DNA of 64,000 bases from Sphingomonadales bacterium. Its GTDB lineage: Bacteria > Pseudomonadota > Alphaproteobacteria > Sphingomonadales > Sphingomonadaceae. Positions 1 through 7,600 of this stretch are shown in pieces (position 1 is the stretch's first letter; every line of letters begins with the position of its first letter). The notes under the pieces were generated by a model that did no database searches, was not told the origin of the DNA, and saw nothing but the letters and a program-made list of their open reading frames with translations. The stretch lies in assembly GCA_016704425.1 (NCBI GenBank), contig JADJAC010000004.1:1-64000 (forward strand). The letters run 5' to 3'. The position numbers and the translations under genes are program-made.

Positions 1-8
1 AAAATTGA

Positions 9-227
9 AAGAGTCTTGGAACTAAGAATTCCTTACTTATACCATCACAAAGCTTGGCGAGACCTCTTACCAATGAATATTCAAGACTCCGAAGTGAGAT
101 TTTGATCAGAAAGCTTCGAGGTCTATCGGAAACCCGTGTTGAAGACGCAACAGACCTTCTTTCAATCTCCTACAGGATATATGAGGAATCTGCGCGGGCA
201 TCCGCTACCCTCAATCGAGCACCTTAA
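9..227 (+). other. Unidentified open frame without a start (possible gene 3' end)
   Basis: After a stop near the left edge, one forward frame stays open to a TAA at 225-227. It encodes about 72 residues whose last 45 are helix-like and rich in Arg, Glu, Leu and Ser. I see no start codon with a ribosome binding site and recognise no family. Its stop lies 10 bases from the stop of the broken SDR gene on the other strand, the layout expected of a convergent gene end. It may be the tail of a truncated regulator or chance. Confidence 0.2.
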
Positions 228-236
228 AGCATTCGC

Positions 237-980
237 TTAACTCGCAGACATTCCGCCATCGACGGCAAGAGTTGCCCCAGTGACGTAGCGGGCCTCGTCT
301 GACAGCAGCCAGGCAACTGCATCTGCAATCTCTTCTGCGCGGGCAAGCCTGCCTTGCGGATACCGCATCGAAAGCGTGAATGTCGTCATGTGTCACGCGC
401 CGCAAGTTGGGAGTATTCGGTCGCGCCCGGACAAACAGCGTTGATGCGAATTCCTTTTGAAGCGTAGTCAAGCGCTGCTGATCTGGTCAGCCCGATTACG
501 GCATGCTTTGCGGCGACATAGTGTGAAATGCCGCCAACGCCTCGCAGGCCAAAGATAGAGGCTGCATTAACGATCGCGCCATTGCCCTGGTTGATCATCC
601 AACCCAACTGTTCGACCATGCAGTAATAGACGGCCTTGAAGTTGAGGTCGATGACCCATTCGCTTTCATCATCAGGAACCGTATGAAGGGGCCTGAAATC
701 CGCGTGTCCGCCAGCGTTCTTGAAGGCAAGATCTAGGCGACCAAACTCGCTGCCGATACCATTGATAAGCGAAGATACTCCGCTTCTCTGCGAAATGTCT
801 CCGGGCCTTACGACCGCCGCTCCTTTCGTTGCGCAATCTCCTTGGCAACAGCTTCCAGCTTGTCGGCATTTCGACCATTGAGCACAACTGTCGCCCTTGA
901 GCTGCCAGTCGCAGGGCCACGGCTCGTCCGATCCCCGATCCTGCACCGGTTATGACGGCAATTTTTCCAGTCTGGCTCAC
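237..980 (-). pseudogene. Short-chain dehydrogenase/reductase (SDR), broken by several frameshifts
   Basis: The pieces rebuild a classical SDR of about 247 residues. The start (GTG at 980) gives MSQTGKIAVITGAGSGIGRA with the TGxxxGIG dinucleotide-binding motif. A second frame gives VVLNGRNADKLEAVAKEIA. A third carries NAG, the catalytic Ser in NAASIFG and the YVAAK active-site Tyr/Lys. A fourth ends in WLLSDEARYVTGATLAVDGG. Single-base shifts sit near 895, 825, 400 and 378, with no clear nonsense codon once frames are joined, so sequencing indels or very recent decay are both possible. The start overlaps the upstream M20 gene stop (GTGA), making it the last gene of the extradiol dioxygenase operon. 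The substrate is not readable. Confidence 0.75.
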
Positions 981-2302
981 AGTCCCAGTTCACTACGTGG
1001 ACGCATGAGCGTGTCGATGCATGCGAAAAGAATCTTCTCAAGGCACGGCATAAGATCGGGGATATAGGTCGCGCCCATCCCACCCAGACCTTCAGCAATT
1101 GGGAGCGGTGAACCCTCCGCTGGCCAAGGCCAGCCGATACGGGCCGTTGGCACGCCGAGCCGGCGCAAGCCGCACCATCCGTCTGGCCCCCAAGTGGATC
1201 GGGACGAGAATATGCGCGCCCTTCGACATGTTCCCAAGCGCGCCGGGCCGATTGGATGATCCAGTTTGCCGGATCAGTGGTTCCACCAGGAGCAGAGCCA
1301 TACATTTCCCAATCACACGCTATGTCTGGATATCTGGTGGCGAGCGTGCGCATGAATTCTTCAAATTGGGCCTTCACCTCTCCAGGGCTGGTTCGGGGAT
1401 TGATGCGTACATCGAAGAAGATTTCGGTGACCGCGCTGGGAAAGGACGGGCGTTCGGGCCAGCCACCGCGAACGCCACCGATCCAGCCATGCGGATAAAC
1501 GTCGCCGGACCGATTTTTCTCCGCATAATCTATCAGCCATTGCTCGAGCTCGAGGATCACCGTTGCTGCCGGCACGATTGAACTGCGGAACCCCGGGGTT
1601 CCGCGCGGTACACCGGCATAGCCCATTGTACCTTTGACTTGGATCTTGAACCAGCCCATGCCAGGCTCTTCATGATATACCCAATTCCAGGGCTTCATGA
1701 TGATCGCGAAGTCGGGCGCCATGCCGCGACCGGAGCAGGTGGTGCACACCATGACTCATGCCCGCATTGTCGCGCCAGGGAATGGTGACGGGCATGCCGC
1801 CATCTGCCAAGCCAACATTCAAATTCCCAGCATCGGCACGTCCGATTCAATGAGAGCGGTTGCCACTTCCATCAAGCTGGCGGCCAATGCCTTTGGGGTT
1901 TGATGAGCCGAGCCCGTACACCCAGTCATCGACCATGCTGGCTTCCGGCTTTAGGTCGACGAATTGCTCTGGGCCAGCCCAAGGAAAATCGCTTTCGTCA
2001 CCTTCGAGGTGGGTGTCGATCGGCGAATAGAGCAGCAAGGTGGCGCCCCCCCCCATGCCGCGGCGTTCGCCCAGAATGTTGGCCGATATTTCCGTCATGG
2101 GGTCAAGCGTCGGCTTCAGCCCGATCTTTTCCATGTGGCCAGCAACAAACTCCACGATCTCGCGCGTGGCGCCGGTGGGAGAGTGGATGTTGGTCAGGTC
2201 AAACAGCAGTTGCTTCAAACGCGCAGGATCGAGCTTTGCTTTGGCTTTTGCAAATGCGGCGTCCATTTCCGGCGTGAATGGCATTGGGGCAGTCGGTTCC
2301 AT
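977..2302 (-). pseudogene. M20-family peptidase/amidohydrolase (ArgE/DapE-like), frameshifted
   Basis: Starting at ATG 2302 the protein reads MEPTAPMPFTPEMDAAFAKA, then an M20-like catalytic domain (LTNIHSPTGATREIVEF, LLLYSPIDTHLEGD, YGLGSSNPKG). A later frame covers the dimerisation domain (KVQVKGT-like region, TEIFFDVRINPRTSPGEV) and GGQTDGA, and a last frame ends at 977. Frame changes lie near 1895, 1822, 1750 and 1172. Family members are zinc hydrolases acting on N-acyl amino acids or related amides. The usual HxDT is SPIDTH here and the usual GxxDxKG is GLGSSNPKG, so it is a divergent M20 member. ATG lies two bases after the amidase stop with AGGGAG upstream. The enzyme is probably non-functional if the sequence is correct. 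Confidence 0.75.
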
Positions 2303-2304
2303 GC

Positions 2305-3519
2305 TCAAGTCTCCCTCAAGGCGGCATGCGCGATTATCAATTTGGCATCTGCAAGCATCTGACGGTCCTGCCCCGGCACGGCGATCAGCTGCAGACCGAG
2401 TGGCAGCCCGTCCGCGCGCCAAGCAGCCGGAAAACACAGGCAAGGTGCACCGATAGCCGTCCAGATTCGTTGGAAAGCCGGATCGCCCGTAGACTCAAGC
2501 CCTTCCGGCGCGCATCCCGGAGCGGCGGGCGCTAGCAGTACGTCGGCGGCTGAGAACACTTCCGAAATCGCAGCTTGGCATTTCTTCTGCAGGGAGAGAC
2601 AGGCTTGATACGTCTCCTCGCTATCGGCTGATCCTGCGTCGATCATGTTCCGGAATACTTCACTGATCTGCTCGGGATTATTGCGCCTGATATGGCCAAG
2701 CGCGCGTGCGGCCTCGTAGCGATGGATAATGGCCTGGGCTTCGTTCAACCCTTCAAAGCACTGTGGAAGTTCGATCTCGCATGTCTTGAAGCCGGCAATG
2801 TTCAACGCTTCGCTGAATTCAAACAGCGCATTTTTCATTTCAACATCTGCCGCCGGCCATGCAGGCATACGACAGATACCGATGCGCAAGTCCCGGCGTG
2901 ACTCGCGTTTATCGAATTCACCCGAAAGCACCGCGTCAGCAGCATCGAGCAATTCCAGATTTCTGGCAAACACTCCCAGAGTGTCGAGGCTGGACGATGT
3001 CTCCAATACGCCTTCGAGAGGGTAGCGACCGAAGCTCGGTTTGAAAGCAATGGTGCCGCAGAAACTGGCCGGGCGTATCATGGAGCCTGCGGTCTGCGTG
3101 CCGAGAGCGATGTCGGCTTGGCCATCTGCAACGACTGCCGCGGAGCCGCTCGACGATCCGCCCGGTGTGTGGCCGGGCTTGCGCGGATTGACTGTTGGAC
3201 CTGGATAATAAGTAGCGAATTCAGCTGTCACAGTCTTGCCAAGGACAATAGCGCCGGCCGATCGAAGTCTCTTGACCGCTTCGGCGTCATGGCTCGCGAT
3301 GTTCTCGGCAAATATCGCAGAACCGTGGGTTGTCGGCATCCCGGCAACGTCGATGACGTCTTTGACGCCAAGCACCACTCCAGCCATTGGGCCGGGACCG
3401 CCTGTTGCCGTGCGGTCGAGATAAGCCCAGCCATGCACAGACGCGTCGCGCTCATCAATCCGGGCAAGGCATTGCTGAAGGCCCATTTGTGTCAGACCGT
3501 CAAAGGCCGATGACCCCAC
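2305..3519 (-). CDS. Amidase signature family hydrolase
   Basis: The 404-residue protein has the full amidase signature. The expected Ser-cisSer-Lys triad is visible: Lys53 in GVKDVIDV, the glycine/serine stretch GSSSGSAA (about 121-128) with the cis-Ser, and nucleophilic Ser146 in GTQTAGSMIRP. Family members hydrolyse amides to acids plus ammonia or an amine in the cytoplasm. GTG at 3519 overlaps the upstream dioxygenase by 28 bases; an alternative ATG at 3486 begins just after that gene's stop and gives 393 residues. It is the second gene of a leftward operon (extradiol dioxygenase, amidase, M20, SDR), suggesting hydrolysis of an amide made during ring cleavage. The physiological substrate is unknown. 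The reading frame is intact, unlike its two downstream neighbours. Confidence 0.9.
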   Translation of the reverse strand: MGSSAFDGLTQMGLQQCLARIDERDASVHGWAYLDRTATGGPGPMAGVVLGVKDVIDVAGMPTTHGSAIFAENIASHDAEAVKRLRSAGAIVLGKTVTAEFATYYPGPTVNPRKPGHTPGGSSSGSAAVVADGQADIALGTQTAGSMIRPASFCGTIAFKPSFGRYPLEGVLETSSSLDTLGVFARNLELLDAADAVLSGEFDKRESRRDLRIGICRMPAWPAADVEMKNALFEFSEALNIAGFKTCEIELPQCFEGLNEAQAIIHRYEAARALGHIRRNNPEQISEVFRNMIDAGSADSEETYQACLSLQKKCQAAISEVFSAADVLLAPAAPGCAPEGLESTGDPAFQRIWTAIGAPCLCFPAAWRADGLPLGLQLIAVPGQDRQMLADAKLIIAHAALRET

Positions 3520-4361
3520 AGCATTGGTTGGTCATATGTCTTGATTTCCCAATCGGGCCCGATTTCGCGGCCACCAAAGCCATATTCGATCCAGAAGCCT
3601 GAAGGTGTCTGCAGGTAAAAACTCTGCATGTGATCGTTCGAATGCTTGCCCGGATCGAGCATGACCGGGATGCCGCGGTCGCGAACGATGTCATAGGCGT
3701 AACCCACATCGTCAATCGAGTTTGCCTCGACCATGATATGCATCAGTCCTCCAGCAGGACCAGGCCCTTCCTTCATGAGTGCCAGAGTATGATGACGAGG
3801 ATTGCAGTGCAGAAAGACAGCATCGTGAACATCCCAGGCAATATAGTCGGAAATATTGAAGCCCATGATGTCTTGGTAGAATTTGACTGAGGCAGCCAAG
3901 TCTTTGACCCAGAAAACGATATGTCCAAGCCCTAAAGATCCGGTCTTGTAACCCGAAATGCCGCGGCGCGGGTTGAAGAGGGTATTGGAAACCAGCGGGC
4001 CGTAGTAGATCTCATTGTTGGAGCCAACCATTGGGCATGTGAAGCTGTAAAGCTTTCTGACCTTCCTCTCTTCGCAAAGTGCTTGCGAGCCGGCAATTAC
4101 CTCGATCTGGCGGCCACGCAATTCTGCAACAAGTTCCTCAAGCTTGGCCTCCGCTGTAACTTCCCAGCCGACAACTGCGACACTATCCTCTTTGGAGGGA
4201 TAGAGCGTAAAGCGATGGTGATGGTCGTCTAGGCGATAATCGATCGCGTTCGATCCCTCGCGAGGTCGGGCCTCCATGCCAAAGACCCCTTCCAAAAGGT
4301 TGGCCCATTCAGTCGGTTTGCTGACATTGAGGCCGACATAGCCGAGACTGTCCACACCCAT
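3492..4361 (-). CDS. Type I extradiol ring-cleavage dioxygenase (BphC-like, VOC fold)
   Basis: 289 residues forming two tandem vicinal-oxygen-chelate modules, the usual length for 2,3-dihydroxybiphenyl 1,2-dioxygenase-type enzymes. The predicted Fe(II) ligands are His147 (LGLGHIVF), His208 (GGLMHIMVE) and Glu259 (FWIEYGFGG). Second-shell His191, His240 and Tyr249 fall at nearly the same spacing as in BphC, so the C-terminal module should be catalytically competent. The enzyme would cleave a catechol-type ring next to its hydroxyls. It starts at ATG 4361 behind a strong AGGAGG and is first in the leftward operon with the amidase. Only about 60 bases separate it from the truncated TonB receptor, so its promoter must lie in or next to that remnant. 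The exact catechol is unknown. Confidence 0.92.
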   Translation of the reverse strand: MGVDSLGYVGLNVSKPTEWANLLEGVFGMEARPREGSNAIDYRLDDHHHRFTLYPSKEDSVAVVGWEVTAEAKLEELVAELRGRQIEVIAGSQALCEERKVRKLYSFTCPMVGSNNEIYYGPLVSNTLFNPRRGISGYKTGSLGLGHIVFWVKDLAASVKFYQDIMGFNISDYIAWDVHDAVFLHCNPRHHTLALMKEGPGPAGGLMHIMVEANSIDDVGYAYDIVRDRGIPVMLDPGKHSNDHMQSFYLQTPSGFWIEYGFGGREIGPDWEIKTYDQPMLWGHRPLTV

Positions 4362-4420
4362 CTTGTTCCTCCTGCTCAGTTGCTGGCTACGAATTGTTCG
4401 GCAAAGATATTCTCTGGTGA

Positions 4421-6205
4421 GAGACCACGCTGGGTCAGGTCAATTACTATGCCGCCCGTCTTCTGCTCGACTGGGAACCCTCAAGCAGATTGAATTTCGA
4501 GCTCAACCTGAACGGCTGGCGCGACAAGAGCGATCCGCAGGCACCCCAATATCAGACCCTGCTGTCGCAAGCCCCGCCGTTTACCGATCCAGCTCTGCGC
4601 GCTTTTCCGTTCGCACCCTTCAACGCGCGAGCAGCGGATTGGACGCCGACCGAGATAGCGCGCCAGAATGCGGCCTGGACGCCTGCTACTCGGCCTCACG
4701 CAAATAACCGACTACTACAGAGCGCGCTTCGCACAAACTGGGAAGTCGCGGACAATATTACGGTCACCGCAATCACGTCCTATGTTGATTACAAGCCTAA
4801 TCAGGGCTTTGAGACAGACGGCACAACGCTGTTTGCCGACGATTTCATCGTCGATCGCGGCTTTATCAAATCTTTCAATCAGGAACTTCGTGTTTCGAAT
4901 GGAGGAGACGCCCAGTTCCGCTGGGTCCTCGGCGGCAACTATGAAAAAAGCCACGTCTATGAATATCAACTGCAGACCTTCTCCCAGATCAGTACAGCCG
5001 CAATTTTCGGTTACACCGGCGCCTATGTCTACACAGACCAGCACATGAGAAACTATGCGTTCTTCGCGAATGGCGAATACGACTTGGGGGACAAGATCAC
5101 GCTGAAAGCAGGCGCACGTTATACTAATGCGCGCCGCACCGCCGCGACTTGCACGGGTGATCCGGGTGATGGATCGTTCGGCGGCGTATTTGATTCGCTT
5201 GCGAATGCTATCCAGCTGGGCTTTTTCCCAGTTGCTGGTTTTACGCCCACTGGCGTTCCGGTGCCCCCAATTGGTGCCGGATGCGCTCCGCTGGACAACA
5301 CCACGCTAGACGGCACGCCAGCTACATATCTGCCAGGCGAGTTTCGCGACACCCTCGCTGAGCATAACGTATCCTGGCGCGCAGGTGTCGATTACAAGGC
5401 CGCCCCGGGAGTCCTGCTCTATGCAAACATCGCAAAGGGCTACAAGGCTGGCAGTTTCCCAATCGCTTCGGCAGCGACTTTCGAGCAGTTTCTGCCAGTG
5501 GTCCAGGAATCGCTGCTGTCTTACGAGGCAGGTTTCAAGTTGAGCTCCTCCGACCGCCGCTTCAATGCCAGTGGTGCAGCTTTCTACTATGACTACCGCA
5601 ACAAACAGTTGCGCGGTAAAATCGTCGATCCGATTTTCGGAGTCCTTGACGCCCTGGACAATATTCCGAAGTCTCGAATGCTCGGCTTGGAACTCGACAC
5701 AACCTATTCGCCCGCCAATGGATTGACGCTCGGCCTCTCGGGTAGTTACCTGAACAGCAAGATCACAAGCTTTATTGGCCGTGACACTGCTGGCGGCGTC
5801 AAGGACTATGCTGGGTCGGTCATTCCGTACACACCAAAATACCAAATGCGCCTTTCGGCCGACTACAAATGGAAAATCGGCAATGCCGAGCCTTTTGTGG
5901 GAATTGTCTATTCTGTGCGGAGCAAGGCGCTTGCCAATATTGGCGGTGACCTCGGCTTGGTCGTTACGCCTGACTTCCGTTCATCGGTACCGGTAAGCAA
6001 GACATATACGATCGATGGCTATGGCCTTTTCGATGTCCGTGCCGGCGCCTCGTTCAATGACGGGCAATGGAGTGTCATGCTTTTCGGCAAGAACGTATTC
6101 GACAAGTATTATGTGACGAACGTGTTCACGGACTATGATACCATTGCCAGGTTCGCCGGACAGCCGGCGACCTACGGGGTGACAGTCAGCTTCAAAATGC
6201 GTTAG
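4421..6205 (+). pseudogene. TonB-dependent receptor, 5'-truncated (plug and signal peptide missing)
   Basis: About 594 open codons of an outer-membrane beta-barrel remain. They include the typical strand LLLDWEPSSRLNFELNLNGW, later barrel segments such as LLYANIAKGYKAGSFP, and the C-terminal TonB-receptor ending with final aromatic/Arg residues (VTVSFKMR). The signal peptide, TonB box and plug, roughly the first 200 residues of a full receptor, are absent. In the same frame a TGA at 4418-4420 splits an upstream receptor-like fragment (YELFGKDILW), and upstream of about 4380 homology stops at the dioxygenase promoter. A TTG at 4490 could be called as a start but would give a plugless barrel without a signal. 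It is most likely the remains of the uptake receptor for the compound degraded by this cluster. Confidence 0.8.
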
Positions 6206-6252
6206 GTTCTTGGGGGGGGCGTCCTCCCAAGTGAAGGGTCTGGTGGGTTTCC

Positions 6253-7107
6253 ATGAAGTTTCCCGATTTTTCATATGCCCGCCCCGCCACGGTTACCGAA
6301 GCAATTGAGTTGCTGGCAAAAAACAGCGATGCCCGCCCCTTGGCGGGCGGGCAGTCGCTTCTGCCGATGATGGCGCTTCGCATGGCAAGCCCTGGACTGC
6401 TGGTTGATTTGGGGTCGATCAGGGAACTGGAAGGCATTCAGGAAAGCGAAGGCGAGTTGCTGATTGGCGCCATGACGACCCATGATGCGAATGCCCGATC
6501 GCCTGTCGTGGCCCGCCTGGTGCCGCTCCTGCGCGAAGCACTGCAACATGTGGCACATCAGGCGGTTCGAAACCGGGGAACTATAGGAGGAAGCCTTGCC
6601 AACGCGGATGGCTCTGCCGAGATGCCCGTCGTGGCCGTGGCACTCGGGGCCATAATGTCCCTTCAAGGCCAACATGGCACACGTAGTGTATCCGCGAATG
6701 ACTTCTTTGAAGGTCATTATACGACAGCAATAAGGGAAGGCGAACTTCTGACTCACATCGTCTTTCCGGGTAACAGGAAAACATGGGCTTTCGAGGAGGT
6801 CTCACGGCGCCCGGGGGATTTTGCGATGGCGATGGCCGCTGCCGGGACTGAAATGGACGGCAGAAAATGCCTAGACGCGACCATTGTCGTTGGCGGCATA
6901 TCCGATCGACCGGTGAAATCCGATGACGCTACAGCCTTCCTGCGCGGCAAAGCTTTGGATCGCTCTGTTGCACAGCACGCCGCGCAAATTGCCTTGGAAG
7001 GCGTTCGATTTCGCAGTGACATTCAGGCAGACGCTCGCTTCAGGGCAAAACTTGCCAAAAACCTGGTTACCCGTGCGCTGTTGCGGGCCGGAGGTGTTGA
7101 TGGATGA
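6253..7107 (+). CDS. Molybdenum hydroxylase, FAD-binding medium subunit (CoxM-type)
   Basis: 284 residues with the two FAD-binding signatures of the medium subunit of xanthine oxidase-family enzymes: AGGQSLLP (31-38) and TIGGSLANAD (110-119), followed by the C-terminal CO-dehydrogenase flavoprotein domain. It passes electrons from the iron-sulfur subunit to the final acceptor. It begins 47 bases after the truncated receptor gene. Its last 8 bases overlap the CoxS-type start, so translation is probably coupled. With the next two genes it forms a complete heterotrimer of the aldehyde oxidase / CO dehydrogenase form II / N-heterocycle hydroxylase type. Length is normal. Confidence 0.94.
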   Translation: MKFPDFSYARPATVTEAIELLAKNSDARPLAGGQSLLPMMALRMASPGLLVDLGSIRELEGIQESEGELLIGAMTTHDANARSPVVARLVPLLREALQHVAHQAVRNRGTIGGSLANADGSAEMPVVAVALGAIMSLQGQHGTRSVSANDFFEGHYTTAIREGELLTHIVFPGNRKTWAFEEVSRRPGDFAMAMAAAGTEMDGRKCLDATIVVGGISDRPVKSDDATAFLRGKALDRSVAQHAAQIALEGVRFRSDIQADARFRAKLAKNLVTRALLRAGGVDG

Positions 7108-7600
7108 GGATATCGGCCAATCGGTGGTCCAGTTAACCATAAATGGAGAGTCAGCTGCCTTCACGGTGCCTATCCGAACAAGCTTGAGCGACGCGTTACG
7201 CGACAAGGTTGGCCTGACCGGACTGAAACAAGGCTGCGAAATTGGTGTCTGTGGTTCCTGCACGATCCTTGTCGATGATAAGCCGGTCAGGTCATGCTTG
7301 ATGCTTGCAGTGCAAGCCAGCGGGTGTCGAATTGAAACCATCGAAGGCTTGGCTGGCAACGGCAAGCTCCATCCCTTGCAGGCGTCATTCCAGCGCCATC
7401 ATGGCCTGCAATGCGGTTTTTGCACATCTGGAATGGTCCTTACGGCTCTGGCGCTGCTTCGGGAGACGCCGGAGCCAACGCGTGAGCAGGCGCGCGAGGC
7501 GATTTCCGGCAACCTTTGCCGATGCACCGGGTATGAAACGATCATTGACGCTATCGTGGATCCAGATGTCATGAGCGATCCCGAATTTGCCAATGGATAA
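7100..7600 (+). CDS. Molybdenum hydroxylase, [2Fe-2S] small subunit (CoxS-type)
   Basis: 166 residues. The N-terminal plant-ferredoxin-type cluster is held by Cys46, Cys51 and Cys54 (GCEIGVCGSC) plus Cys66. The C-terminal four-helix domain binds the second cluster, next to the molybdopterin, through Cys105, Cys108 (QCGFC), Cys140 and Cys142 (NLCRCTGY). All eight ligands are present. ATG at 7100 is chosen because a longer frame begins inside CoxM and the domain starts at once after this ATG. It overlaps both neighbours by 8 bases, the mark of a co-translated complex. It relays electrons from the Mo site to FAD. Confidence 0.95.
   Translation: MDEDIGQSVVQLTINGESAAFTVPIRTSLSDALRDKVGLTGLKQGCEIGVCGSCTILVDDKPVRSCLMLAVQASGCRIETIEGLAGNGKLHPLQASFQRHHGLQCGFCTSGMVLTALALLRETPEPTREQAREAISGNLCRCTGYETIIDAIVDPDVMSDPEFANG

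Noticed and set aside
1099..1581. 160-codon forward frame opposite the M20 gene
   Set aside because: It is antisense to clearly conserved M20 and shows no recognisable domain; its length follows from the GC-rich codon pattern of the true gene.
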